Positions 49,277 through 58,606 are shown, numbered from the stretch's first letter. The stretch: 64,000 nucleotides of DNA from Psychrobacillus sp. OK032 (GCF_900111345.1 NZ_FOGY01000005.1:124001-188000); one strand, 5' to 3'. A program made the numbers and translations. Notes: generated by a model not told the origin, from the letters alone.

Positions 49277-50053
49277 ATGGACTCAATTCGTTATGAACAG
49301 CATGGGAATATAGCATATGTCACATTAAATAGACCTAATGCGCTAAATGCATTTAACTATGAGATGCTAAGAGAGCTTGGGGATATTGTGGAATCGATTC
49401 GTATTAATCCAGATATTCGTGTAGTTATTTTTACAGGCGCTGGTGAAAAATCATTTAGTGTTGGGGCAGACTTAAAAGAACGAAAAACACTGACCGATCA
49501 ACAGGTGAAGCGGAATATTTATAAAATTGGCGAAGTATTTTCAGCCATTGAAAACTTACCACAACCAACTATTGCTATGCTAAATGGTTATGCATTCGGA
49601 GGAGGAACGGAACTTGCACTTGCTTGTGACTTCCGAATTGCGTCGAATGACATTCAGCTAGGCCTAACCGAAACAAGCTTGGCAATTATTCCTGGTGCTG
49701 GGGGTACACAAAGACTACCAAGACTCATCGGGGAAGCGAAAGCAATGGAGCTAATCCTAACCGCCAAAAGATTAAAGGCAGATGAAGCATTAGCATACGG
49801 CTTAGTAACTAAGGTTGCCTCTCGCGAAACATTGATATCGGAAACAGAGGGTTTTGCAGCACTCATGCTTGCTAATGGACCGATTGCCTTGCAACAAGCT
49901 AAATTCGCCATTAAACACGGTATGAATGCCGATTTACAAACCGGACTACATATCGAACGCAAAGCATATGAAATCACCATTCCAACAGAAGATCGAGTGG
50001 AAGCTTTGAATGCATTTAGCGAAAAACGAAAACCTATATTTAGAGGAAAATAA
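49277..50053 (+). CDS. enoyl-CoA hydratase/isomerase family protein
   Basis: Crotonase-fold protein of 258 residues. Oxyanion-hole motifs are FSVGADLKE near 62 and GYAFGGGTELALACDFRIAS near 95-115, and the catalytic Glu lies in LGLTETSLAIIPGAGGTQRL near 126-145. Likely hydrates 2-enoyl-CoA in fatty-acid or amino-acid breakdown, or acts on a methylglutaconyl-CoA-type substrate; not distinguishable here. GGAGGGA precedes the ATG at 49277 by 8 nt. It stands alone with its own terminator. Confidence 0.93.
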   Translation: MDSIRYEQHGNIAYVTLNRPNALNAFNYEMLRELGDIVESIRINPDIRVVIFTGAGEKSFSVGADLKERKTLTDQQVKRNIYKIGEVFSAIENLPQPTIAMLNGYAFGGGTELALACDFRIASNDIQLGLTETSLAIIPGAGGTQRLPRLIGEAKAMELILTAKRLKADEALAYGLVTKVASRETLISETEGFAALMLANGPIALQQAKFAIKHGMNADLQTGLHIERKAYEITIPTEDRVEALNAFSEKRKPIFRGK

Positions 50054-50059
50054 ACTAGA

Positions 50060-50098
50060 AGAGCCTGCCGATTAGTTATTTGGTAGTCTCTTTTTTTT
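50060..50098 (+). terminator. terminator after the enoyl-CoA hydratase gene
   Basis: AGAGCCTGCC and GGTAGTCTCT form an imperfect stem followed by eight T. Confidence 0.75.
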
Positions 50099-50207
50099 GT
50101 CGCATTCCGGATTGCTTATGTCTCGTTTAAGATTATTTCCCCTATCATCTTTCAGTATATTTATCAAAATGATAAAGTATAGTTGTAGTTGAAAGGAGGA
50201 GTAACAA

Positions 50208-51644
50208 ATTCATCGTTATCGTTATTTCGCTATTATTTTCTACTTATTGATATTTATTAGTTCCTATCAAATATTTCAATTCCAACTAACCAATCCCACT
50301 GTTGAAGATCACGGACGCCTCTTGCCGACCAAAATGAAAGCAATCATATCAAGCGATAAGGAAGATAAAATCCGAAAAATCATTGAGGATGCAAATGTTT
50401 ATAATGATCCTATCTCTATAGCAGGAATGCAGTATAGCCAAGGCGGTCAAACACTCTATCCTAACGGTATTCTACTTGACATGAAAAACTACAATAAAAT
50501 TCTAGAGCTAAATAAAGAAAAAAAGCTGCTTACTGTACAAAGTGGAGTAACCTGGGCTGAAATTCAATCCTATATCAACCCTTATGGACTTGCCTTAAAG
50601 GTTAGCCAGTCCCAAAATATTTTCACTGTCGGTGGTTCATTAAGCGTGAATGTACATGGTCGTGACATTCAGTTTACTTCTTTAATTGACTCCGTAGAAT
50701 CATTTAGATTACTAAATGCAGAAGGAAATATCATTCATGTCAGTAGAGAGGAAAATACCGAACTTTTCAAGCTCGTCATTGGGGGGTATGGATTATTTGG
50801 AGTCATTCTGGATGTAACCTTGCAATTAACGGATGATGAACTTTATCAAATTCGTACGACATCATTATCTTATGATGAATACAGTTCTTATTTTACAACT
50901 AACGTCATCGAAGACGATACTGTTAAAATGCATTTGGCAAGAATTTCAGTTGCACCGGATAGTTTTTTCACAAAAATGTACACAACTGATTACTACATGT
51001 CGGATGATCAATCACAACTGAAAAATCATAGTACATTAAAACGTGAAGCACTCATCGCTATTCCTAAGTTCTTTCTCGGTCTTTCACGAATAAACGATGG
51101 AGGAAAAAATATGCTTTGGGAAATCCAAGAAGCATATAATCAGAAGATTGACGGTTCTTACATTTCTAGAAATAATGTTATGCGTTCAAATTCTGTCTTT
51201 ATGGAATATGAAAATACAAGCAAAACAGAAGTACTTCAGGAATACTTCGTGCCAATTGATCAGTTCACTGCTTATATGGATGACTTAAGAGAAACATTAA
51301 AAGATGAAAAAGACTTTAACCTGCTCAATATTACTGTACGTTATGTGAAGAAAAACGAAGAATCGGTCATGTCCTATGCCAAAGAGGATATGTTTGCGCT
51401 CGTTATGCTCATAAATCAAGGAACAAGTGAAGAAAGCATCGAGGAAACTAGAAAAGTCATACGAAAAATGATTGATATTACCTTGGATTATGATGGAAGC
51501 TATTATCTTCCCTACTACAACTTTCCTACAAGAGAGCAATTAGAGAAAGCATATCCTAGAACAGAGGAATTCTTTAATATGAAGGAAAAATATGATTCAG
51601 AGGAACGGTTCATGAATCTTTTCTATGAGGAGTATCATAAATGA
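50208..51644 (+). CDS. FAD-binding oxidoreductase (VAO/PCMH type), probable ATT start
   Basis: About 478 residues. A basic, hydrophobic N-terminus (HRYRYFAIIFYLLIFISS) forms a signal anchor, followed by the PCMH FAD domain (MQYSQGGQTLYPNG, LTVQSGVTWAEI, FTVGGSLSVNVHG), and a C-terminal substrate domain. It resembles aldonolactone-oxidase-like flavoproteins; the substrate is unknown. The frame has no ATG, GTG or TTG after the stop at 50202 before a TTG at 50247, which has no ribosome site. GGAGG at 50195-50199 is 8 nt before an ATT at 50208, giving the intact signal anchor, so ATT initiation is the best reading. It overlaps the next gene by 4 nt. Confidence 0.82.
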   Translation: MHRYRYFAIIFYLLIFISSYQIFQFQLTNPTVEDHGRLLPTKMKAIISSDKEDKIRKIIEDANVYNDPISIAGMQYSQGGQTLYPNGILLDMKNYNKILELNKEKKLLTVQSGVTWAEIQSYINPYGLALKVSQSQNIFTVGGSLSVNVHGRDIQFTSLIDSVESFRLLNAEGNIIHVSREENTELFKLVIGGYGLFGVILDVTLQLTDDELYQIRTTSLSYDEYSSYFTTNVIEDDTVKMHLARISVAPDSFFTKMYTTDYYMSDDQSQLKNHSTLKREALIAIPKFFLGLSRINDGGKNMLWEIQEAYNQKIDGSYISRNNVMRSNSVFMEYENTSKTEVLQEYFVPIDQFTAYMDDLRETLKDEKDFNLLNITVRYVKKNEESVMSYAKEDMFALVMLINQGTSEESIEETRKVIRKMIDITLDYDGSYYLPYYNFPTREQLEKAYPRTEEFFNMKEKYDSEERFMNLFYEEYHK

Positions 51645-52174
51645 ATTACAGAAGATTTATAATCTATCAAGGTATTATAGGAATGGCATCTAGCATGATT
51701 TTCCCATTTTATGTGCTGCTTTTAAAAAATGTGGGCAGCAGTTACTCACAATTTGGTTGGGCATATGGAATATTTGCGCTAACGGCGGCATTAAGCTATC
51801 CAGTAATCGGTAAACTTGCGGATAAAGCAGGAGATAAGATTCTGTTGGTCCTATATTCTTGGGGAATGGCACTTGTCTTGCTCGTTTTCCCGCTCGCATA
51901 CGAAATTTGGCATGTTTATATTCTGCAAATTGTCATGGGACTACTTGGTGCAATTCAGAAAAACTCTGAAAAAACAGTCCTTGCCCGAACAGTTCAAAAG
52001 GAGTCGGCAGGAAAGGAAATCGGACGCTACCATATTTGGACATCTGTCAGTGCTGCAATTGCTATTATCGGGACGGGATATTTAGTGGATTTTTTGACGA
52101 TCGGCAGTATTTTCTACCTGGCTTCCGTAATATTCGCATGGAGCGGGTTTTATATAATGAAACAAGAGGGATGA
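51641..52174 (+). CDS. half-length MFS-type membrane protein
   Basis: 177 residues with six hydrophobic segments. It matches the N-terminal six-helix bundle of a major facilitator: the loop GKLADKAGDKILL after helix 2 fits the G-x-L-a-D-r-x-G-r-k/r motif A. A full transporter would be about 400 residues. The stop codon lies inside a strong terminator, so the short length is not a recent nonsense change in a longer coding frame. It is translationally coupled to the FAD oxidoreductase (ATGA overlap). It might work as a dimer or an accessory membrane subunit. Confidence 0.75.
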   Translation: MNYRRFIIYQGIIGMASSMIFPFYVLLLKNVGSSYSQFGWAYGIFALTAALSYPVIGKLADKAGDKILLVLYSWGMALVLLVFPLAYEIWHVYILQIVMGLLGAIQKNSEKTVLARTVQKESAGKEIGRYHIWTSVSAAIAIIGTGYLVDFLTIGSIFYLASVIFAWSGFYIMKQEG

Positions 52175-52194
52175 AACTATGAATTCATCCCTCT
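52165..52194. terminator. bidirectional terminator shared by two convergent genes
   Basis: AGAGGGATGA and TCATCCCTCT form a perfect 10-bp stem with a 10-nt loop. T residues follow on the plus strand (TTCTT), and TTGTTTC on the minus strand. Each arm contains the TGA stop of one gene. Confidence 0.85.
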
Positions 52195-52988
52195 TTCTTA
52201 GCAATTAACGTATATACCCCAGGTACGCTACTCTCAATTCCTTTAGGAGAACCTGCTGGAAACGCCCATCTAACCCCTGCTTCTTCTTCAAGATAATTAA
52301 TACGGAAACCTGCATTTGAAATAGCTGTAACAATTTCACCTAAAGACCATCTTCTAATATTAACTTTTTTCAAGTTAACCTGCTCTTCCTCTGAAAGTAG
52401 AAAACTATATGCAATGTCCTCTTCTATCACTTCTTTACTAAAATAATCGCCATTAGCAGTTAGTTTTCCTGCTTCGACATTCAGTAATTTTGAAACCACA
52501 GGATGATAATCCCTTAATATAAAATGTCCACCTGGCTTAAGGGTGTTGCAGACTACTTTAAATAATGGCATTAGATCAACAAAATAATGTAATACTCCCA
52601 ATTCCAAAAGGACGAAATCGAAATCAACTAATCCTTCATCTTCCGGAACTTCTAAAATATCTGAAACTATGTATTTTATATCTACTTTTGCTTCTTTCGC
52701 CAATTCCATCGCATATTTCCTATTATCATCTGAAATATCAACTACGCAAACCTTTGCTCCTAACAGACTGAACGATACTGCTTTATTTCCTTTTGAACCT
52801 AAAAAATTAGCAATCTTTTTATCCTCCACATCTCCCATGAACTTCAAATAATGGGATACAGAATCGGTAGGGTTTTCTACTAATTTTTTTGCATATTCTT
52901 TTGGTGATCCATGTCGATTCGTCCAAGCTTGGTAAGCAGATTGATTCCAACCTGATTGGTTTACATAGCTAACTGTTTTTTGTTCCAT
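52185..52988 (-). CDS. class I SAM-dependent methyltransferase
   Basis: 267 residues. The Rossmann motif I is FLGSKGNKAVSFSLLGAKVCVVDIS near 64-88, an unusual SKGNKA variant of the usual GxGxG, followed by FDFVLLELGVLHYF and LKPGGHFILRDYHPV, the typical later motifs of the UbiE-like group. The start at 52988 (MEQKTVSYVNQSGW) has GGGAGGT 6 nt upstream; a longer frame runs on into the next gene. Substrate unknown. Confidence 0.88.
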   Translation of the reverse strand: MEQKTVSYVNQSGWNQSAYQAWTNRHGSPKEYAKKLVENPTDSVSHYLKFMGDVEDKKIANFLGSKGNKAVSFSLLGAKVCVVDISDDNRKYAMELAKEAKVDIKYIVSDILEVPEDEGLVDFDFVLLELGVLHYFVDLMPLFKVVCNTLKPGGHFILRDYHPVVSKLLNVEAGKLTANGDYFSKEVIEEDIAYSFLLSEEEQVNLKKVNIRRWSLGEIVTAISNAGFRINYLEEEAGVRWAFPAGSPKGIESSVPGVYTLIAKKEG

Positions 52989-53025
52989 CTTGCAACCTCC
53001 CATAGTTCTTACAAACGTGAATAAG

Positions 53026-53463
53026 TCAAAGAGAAAAATAGTAATAATAATTGGAGTCCTTCGTAAAACCAATCTGTTCATATAGTTTTTGAGCGTTTTC
53101 GTTTTCCTTCCCTGTTTCCAGTAAAATTCCTTTTGCACTCGTTTCCTTAGCAAGAGCAATCGCTTTATTTATTAACTCTTTAGCTACTCCTTTTCTACGA
53201 GCCGTTTGTTTCACATATAAATCATTTAACACCCACAACTTTTGCATACTTACGGATGAAAATGATGGAAATAACTGAGTAAAGCCAATAGGATTTCCAT
53301 CTTCGTATGCTATAAAAATTACAGACTCTTTTTTTGTAAGTCTTTCTTCTAAAAACTCCCTTGCACCTTTTAAATCCGATTTTTGTTTATAAAACATTCT
53401 GTACAAATCAAATAGTTCAGTTAATGCATTTAGATCGTTTAATGTTGCCTTTTGAATATCCAA
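53026..53463 (-). CDS. GNAT family N-acetyltransferase
   Basis: 145 residues. Core motifs: VIFIAYEDGNPIGFTQLFPSFSS, LNDLYVKQTARRKGVAKELINKAIALA (acetyl-CoA loop RRKGVA) and LETGKENENAQKLYEQIGF. Substrate not known. Close after it on the same strand lies the methyltransferase gene (37 bp), so they may be co-transcribed. Confidence 0.88.
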   Translation of the reverse strand: MDIQKATLNDLNALTELFDLYRMFYKQKSDLKGAREFLEERLTKKESVIFIAYEDGNPIGFTQLFPSFSSVSMQKLWVLNDLYVKQTARRKGVAKELINKAIALAKETSAKGILLETGKENENAQKLYEQIGFTKDSNYYYYFSL

Positions 53464-53485
53464 TCTTAAAACCCCCTAATTTCAA

Positions 53486-54514
53486 TTATATTTTGTCCTT
53501 TAACAAGCTCTCCATGACCGTATCCCCAAATGATCGGATGTCCGATAAATAATCGAACCCATCTGGAGAACCGAAGCTATTAAACATTCGAACTGCTACA
53601 ATCTCATGCTCTGGAATAACTAGTAGTGCGACACCTGTATAACCTAAAATTTGATAGGAACCTTTCGGAACTAATTCTCCAATCTCTGTCTTTTTGGCGG
53701 GCAAATCTTTCACAAACCATAAAAAACCGTTTTGCGGGAAGTCAGCATCTATCGTTTTAGGACTTCGAATAGATGTGGCCAACTCTATTATTTCATTATG
53801 TACAACTTGTTCGCCATTTACAAAGCCCTGCTTAAGGTGAAGATAACCCCATTGTGCTAGTTCTCTTGCTGATACATACATGTTCATTTGATCACCATCA
53901 GTACTTAAATGAGTTTTCCAAATAGGATCATCCATGTCTCTAATTACTTCAGCGAGTTTGTCATTTGGTTGTCCATACCAACCAGTTTCCTTGAATCCCA
54001 TCGGTTGAAATACGTATTCAGATAATATTTGACTTACTGTTTTACCCGTTGTTTTTTTTATAATGTTCGTTAGCAGTGATATATTGATGCCACGATAAGC
54101 CCAACTCTGTCCTGGTGTAAATTCACGACAAACCTCTCCATCATTTTCCCGTAATCCATGTGTATGTGTGAGTAATTGTCTAAGAGTAGTCCCATTTAAA
54201 AGAGTGGAATCAAGTGCAGGTAAATATTTGGTTACCTCGTCATCAATGGAGGCAATGTACCCGTTATGAATAGCAAAAGCAACAGCAAATCCAATGTAAC
54301 TCTTTCTCACAGAAGCAATATGAAATTGAGTGTCTTCTTGAACATGCCTTGCATCTAGTTCCTTCGAGTGATTCCCCCAATATTTTTCTGTTACTACCTT
54401 GTTATTATGTATAATAACAATAGCTGCACCTGATGCGTCTACTGAATTGTACGTATTATTTACATGTGATATAACGGCATTGAACTGTTCGTTTAATTTT
54501 TTACTTATAAACAT
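53486..54514 (-). CDS. serine hydrolase of the beta-lactamase/penicillin-binding fold
   Basis: 342 residues, no signal peptide. The SxxK motif is S68-V-R-K71 in HIASVRKSY, the second motif is near YRGIN at about 145, and GQPNDKLAEV and LGYTGVALLVIPE lie in the later domain. The family (Beta-lactamase, PF00144 type) comprises esterases and D-amino peptidases; absence of a signal peptide argues for a cytosolic role and against a secreted resistance enzyme. It lies 22 bp before the GNAT gene. Confidence 0.87.
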   Translation of the reverse strand: MFISKKLNEQFNAVISHVNNTYNSVDASGAAIVIIHNNKVVTEKYWGNHSKELDARHVQEDTQFHIASVRKSYIGFAVAFAIHNGYIASIDDEVTKYLPALDSTLLNGTTLRQLLTHTHGLRENDGEVCREFTPGQSWAYRGINISLLTNIIKKTTGKTVSQILSEYVFQPMGFKETGWYGQPNDKLAEVIRDMDDPIWKTHLSTDGDQMNMYVSARELAQWGYLHLKQGFVNGEQVVHNEIIELATSIRSPKTIDADFPQNGFLWFVKDLPAKKTEIGELVPKGSYQILGYTGVALLVIPEHEIVAVRMFNSFGSPDGFDYLSDIRSFGDTVMESLLKDKI

Positions 54515-54699
54515 GTGGAGACCTCATTTCAAAAGTACTATTTTATTCGACTGTATCTAATAACAATACATCCAAATTTTGTGGATAATCAGAGATAAGA
54601 TACCCCCTAAATTTCACACTTTTTTGGTCCTCTATTCTATTCTCTTATACTAGCTAAAACTCCTTTAACTTGTGATAAGCTAAACTAGGGGTGTATCGA

Positions 54700-55602
54700 A
54701 TGAAGCGTAAATCAATCTATGTTGAAACAACTATCAATACCGAAATGGAAGAATTATGGGAGGCTACGCAAAAACCAGAGCAGCATGAGCAATGGGATCT
54801 CCGTTTTTCATCTATTACCTATTTACCGAAACAAGAAAATGAACCGCAGCATTTTGAATATAAAACGAATATTGGTTTTGGTTTAAACATTGCCGGGTGG
54901 GGAAAAAGTGTTGGCACCTTTCATGCGGAGGATGGTTCGAGAACGTCTTCCTTACATTTTGGAACAGACCAATCAATTTCTATCATTCGCGAGGGAAAAG
55001 GATACTGGAAATATAAGCCCGAACCGAATTCTATTAAATTTCTTACACAATACGATTATGAAACGAATTTTGGTGCAATAGGTAGATTTTTTGACCATCT
55101 TATTTTCCGCCCTCTCATTGGATGGGCGACAGCATTAAGTTTTGATGTATTAAAAAGATGGCTTGAAAAAGGGGAATCACCATTTACACAATACCGACGT
55201 TTTTTTTGCCATTGGATGATCACTTTCCTGTTCTTTTTTATATGGGTATATCAAGGTTTAATACCGAAATTGGTAATGATGCATCCCGAAGAGGTCCGCA
55301 TGACGAAAAACTTGCTATCCATAACTGTTAGTGAAGCATCTAGCCTTGTCACAACAATTGGCATGGTGGAAATAATCTTCGGTTTCATTTGGTTACTCTA
55401 TCATCATAAAAAAAGATTACTAACAATACAGTTAATCCTTTTCCCGCTGCTCACCCTTTCAGCCATAATTGCTGAGCCAGCTATCGTTAGTCATCCATTT
55501 AATCCAATAACTTTTAACATCGTTTTATTTGTTCTCTCCATTATTGGATATATCATGAGTAGTGATATTCCGTCTGCTAAAAGCTGTAAACGATCGAGAT
55601 AG
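54700..55602 (+). CDS. SRPBCC and DoxX-like fusion protein (YndG type)
   Basis: 300 residues. N-terminal SRPBCC (START-like) ligand-binding domain (~1-150: TTINTEMEELWEATQKPEQHEQWDLRF), then four hydrophobic segments of a DoxX-like membrane domain (~175-290). GGGGTG is 6 nt upstream of the ATG at 54700. With the next two genes it forms a three-gene set matching B. subtilis yndG-yndH-yndJ, from memory of those families; role unknown. Confidence 0.75.
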   Translation: MKRKSIYVETTINTEMEELWEATQKPEQHEQWDLRFSSITYLPKQENEPQHFEYKTNIGFGLNIAGWGKSVGTFHAEDGSRTSSLHFGTDQSISIIREGKGYWKYKPEPNSIKFLTQYDYETNFGAIGRFFDHLIFRPLIGWATALSFDVLKRWLEKGESPFTQYRRFFCHWMITFLFFFIWVYQGLIPKLVMMHPEEVRMTKNLLSITVSEASSLVTTIGMVEIIFGFIWLLYHHKKRLLTIQLILFPLLTLSAIIAEPAIVSHPFNPITFNIVLFVLSIIGYIMSSDIPSAKSCKRSR

Positions 55603-55613
55603 GAGTTAAATGA

Positions 55614-56225
55614 ATGTCAATATACAAAAAGATATTAGGAGAACAGTTTGAAAACCTTCAACCAATGCTTCAAAAGAGATATGCACTTCCTGAAGGGAAT
55701 TCTTTTAAAGCTAGTGGCATGATGAAAAAAATAAGTGGAGGACCTAAATGGCTATACCCCTTATTTTTACTTGGAACTCGTTGGAAGTTTCTATTTCCAG
55801 AGCAAGGAGAGAACATCCCTTTTAAGATTATTAATACAACTCGATGTGGACCGAATGGCGAGAAACAAGTGAACTGGGAAAGAACTTTTCAGTTTCCTAC
55901 AAAGAAAAGATATTTTAATGCACTTATGAGCTTAGATACTAATAAAAAGATCGTGAAAGATTATTTGGGAGAGCCGAGTTTGTTTTACTCCGAATTAATT
56001 TTCAGTGTTTCGGAAGAGGGGCATATGCGAATTGACTCAGGAAAGCAGCGATTTGTCCTTGGATCAATTGAAATTCCCTTGCCAAAAATATTTCAAGGCA
56101 TCGTTCGGGTAGACGAATATTATATAGAAGAAAGCGAAGTATTTTTTATACATGTTTTCATTACGAATCCAATAATCGGTACTTTATTTGAGTATGAAGG
56201 AGAATTTCGAGCCGATGACTTTTAA
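55614..56225 (+). CDS. DUF4166 family protein (YndH type)
   Basis: 203 residues, soluble. MYKKILGEQFENLQPMLQKRYAL-type start (MSIYKKILGEQF), WERTFQFPTKKRYFNA and IEIPLPKIFQGIVRVDEYY fit the DUF4166 family. It follows the YndG-like gene by 11 bp and overlaps the next by 11 nt. Molecular function unknown. Confidence 0.75.
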   Translation: MSIYKKILGEQFENLQPMLQKRYALPEGNSFKASGMMKKISGGPKWLYPLFLLGTRWKFLFPEQGENIPFKIINTTRCGPNGEKQVNWERTFQFPTKKRYFNALMSLDTNKKIVKDYLGEPSLFYSELIFSVSEEGHMRIDSGKQRFVLGSIEIPLPKIFQGIVRVDEYYIEESEVFFIHVFITNPIIGTLFEYEGEFRADDF

Positions 56226-57780
56226 GCGAATTGCGTTATTACATATAATATTATTTCTTACTGTTATGTTTTTTAGTGTTACTCCATGGTATTTTTTAAT
56301 GTTAACCGTTGCCCAGCTATTATTTGTGCCACTTACTTTACAATTAATCTTAAAAAAGGAAAATCGCCTTTATCATTATTTTGCCATTCCAGCTTTTGTA
56401 GCTGTCTCTATCCTTCAAACGACGACAAATACACAGTTCGATATACTACTTGCAGCCATCTATTTACTTTTCACATTTGTAATTGCTTTATATGGCTTCG
56501 GGAGATTTATCCGTCGTGGGTTTGTACATTTAGAGGAATTTTCAATTGATGTTGGATTAATGTATTTATTCATTGGTGGTATGTGGTTCTTTGCACATAT
56601 AGCTGAAATTGATACTGGATTTTCTCCAATAATCACTTGGCTAACAGGAATTCACTTTCATTACTCTTCGTTTTTATTGCCTGTTTTTGTTGGTTTTCTC
56701 GGTCGTTTATATAAAACAACTTTATACAAAATTGTTTGTACTATCATTTTAATATCACCAATTATCGTAGCAATTGGTATTACTTTCTTCCCATGGATTG
56801 AAGTTATTTCCGTGCTTCTCTATATATTTGGGATTTATGGTTTAATCTATTTGGCTTTTAAGGCACCATTTCCAAACAACTTACAAAAACTTTTGGTTCT
56901 AATATCATTTGGGGCATTAGGTATTACGATAATTTTTTCATTGCTGTATGCAGCAAGAGTTCCTACTGTAAACATTGACTTTATGTTGCGTTTTCATGGA
57001 TTTTTCAACTGTGTATTATTCGCTTTCTGTGGATTAATAGGTTGGGCTTTATCTACACCGGCATCGAATGAAAAAGGTTGGGGATTCCCACTTAGTAATA
57101 TTCGAGGAAAACATATAATTGGAGAGCATATTTTAACAAAAAGTTCAAGGACGCAGACTTATAAAGGGCTTGTAGATGATATGAGTATATATGTGAAAAA
57201 AGAAAGCCTGCCATCCACTATCGTCCATTTTTATGAAAACACGATTCAGTATAAATTATATTCTGAAGTACGCTGGCATAATTGGTTTAAGCCATTTGCA
57301 GCTGTCTATCGAATAATCAGTAAAAAAGTCCAACAACTTAATCTTCCTTTTTCTAATAAACAAATGGAAATGACAGGAGATATAATCGCGATAGAAGATG
57401 GCCGTATAAAAACAAGAGCATGGGTACGAAAAATTGACAAAGATGTAATTTTTGTCGCTCTCTACTCATCTCATCAAACAAACGATCAATCGTATATGAA
57501 TATTGCCCTACCACTTCCCTGGTCATCGATGATTGGAATTCTTGAACTACATCGACGTGGAGAAAAGCTACTTTTAACAAGTAAAGGAACAGTTGAATCG
57601 GATGCAGGAATTTATTTAGCAGTGAGTAAATACGTATTTAAATTGCCATTGCAGGAACAGTTTATAATTGAAGAAATAAAGGAAGGTCAGCTTCGTGCCA
57701 AGCATCAGATGCGGATATTCTCTATACGATTTTTAACAATTAACTATGCTATTACCTTAAAAAATGGCTTTGGAAAATAA
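56215..57780 (+). CDS. YndJ-like membrane protein
   Basis: 521 residues. The N-terminal ~270 residues contain about nine hydrophobic segments, followed by a hydrophilic C-terminal domain (~290-521) that looks like another lipid- or ligand-binding module. The ATG at 56215 (MTFKRIALLHIILF) is preceded by AAGGAG with a long 12-nt spacer; the alternative ATG at 56194 lies over that site. Third gene of the yndG-yndH-yndJ-like set. Confidence 0.72.
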   Translation: MTFKRIALLHIILFLTVMFFSVTPWYFLMLTVAQLLFVPLTLQLILKKENRLYHYFAIPAFVAVSILQTTTNTQFDILLAAIYLLFTFVIALYGFGRFIRRGFVHLEEFSIDVGLMYLFIGGMWFFAHIAEIDTGFSPIITWLTGIHFHYSSFLLPVFVGFLGRLYKTTLYKIVCTIILISPIIVAIGITFFPWIEVISVLLYIFGIYGLIYLAFKAPFPNNLQKLLVLISFGALGITIIFSLLYAARVPTVNIDFMLRFHGFFNCVLFAFCGLIGWALSTPASNEKGWGFPLSNIRGKHIIGEHILTKSSRTQTYKGLVDDMSIYVKKESLPSTIVHFYENTIQYKLYSEVRWHNWFKPFAAVYRIISKKVQQLNLPFSNKQMEMTGDIIAIEDGRIKTRAWVRKIDKDVIFVALYSSHQTNDQSYMNIALPLPWSSMIGILELHRRGEKLLLTSKGTVESDAGIYLAVSKYVFKLPLQEQFIIEEIKEGQLRAKHQMRIFSIRFLTINYAITLKNGFGK

Positions 57781-57890
57781 CAAGACGAAGAAAAAATATA
57801 TGTAAGAAAATTTAATTTTATAGGAAGTTGTACAATTAGTCCGCTATGAATATGATGCAAAGACATCATTTTAATGGAGGGCTATTTTTT

Positions 57891-58517
57891 ATGAATTCAA
57901 TATTTACATACTTCTTTTTAGGTGTTTCATTAGCAGCACCAATTGGCCCTGTGAAAGCAACCTTATTAAATAAGGGTATTAAGGATGGATTTTTTCATGC
58001 CTGGTTTTTTAGTCTTGGAGCTATAGCTACCGACATTTTGTACATGCTAATGGTATACTTCGGTGTAGCTCAGTTTATAGATTCTCCGTTTATGAAAACA
58101 TTCCTTTGGTCATTTGGTTTCTTTGTTCTCATGTATACAGGAATTGAAAACTTACTAACATTACACACAATTTCAATGGATGCCAAATACCGCAAAACAG
58201 TACGTCTAAGACAATCTCTTCTATCAGGGCTTCTAATGGCATTATTGAATCCATTGACTATCCTTTTTTGGTTAGGTATATATGGCTCTTTATTAGTCGG
58301 TGGTGGTGGAACCTCAACAGAAGTCGAAATTATTATTTTTAGCATGACTATTTTACTTGGTATTTCCCTAGTAGATTTAACAATGTCCATTATATCAAGT
58401 GGTTCACGAAAGGTATTATCCACTTCATTTTTAAAAACTGTTTCGTTTATTTCATCTGTTTCTATGATTGGTTTCGGGATATACTTTGGCATCCAAGCAT
58501 ACCACTCCCTGTTTTAA
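57891..58517 (+). CDS. LysE/RhtB family exporter
   Basis: 208 residues with six hydrophobic segments. The N-terminal FFLGVSLAAPIGPVKATLL with the PIGP motif at about residue 17 is the LysE family signature; the NPLTILFWLGIYGSLL segment is typical of the middle. Such proteins export amino acids or related solutes. The ATG at 57891 has TGGAGGG upstream. Substrate unknown. Confidence 0.88.
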   Translation: MNSIFTYFFLGVSLAAPIGPVKATLLNKGIKDGFFHAWFFSLGAIATDILYMLMVYFGVAQFIDSPFMKTFLWSFGFFVLMYTGIENLLTLHTISMDAKYRKTVRLRQSLLSGLLMALLNPLTILFWLGIYGSLLVGGGGTSTEVEIIIFSMTILLGISLVDLTMSIISSGSRKVLSTSFLKTVSFISSVSMIGFGIYFGIQAYHSLF

Positions 58518-58606
58518 CCATCTTCACTAAAAGTATAATAAGAAGACCCAAGGAAACCCTACCTTTAATGATTGAGGACAATCAAAAGATCATTTGAGGT
58601 GTGCGA

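Noticed and set aside
51641-52174. Full MFS transporter split by a frameshift
   Set aside because: A convergent terminator and another gene begin directly at the stop, so no second half exists in any frame.
53000-53159. N-terminal extension of the methyltransferase at 52185-52988
   Set aside because: The longer frame overlaps the GNAT gene and lacks a ribosome site; MEQKTVSYVN at 52988 has a good one.
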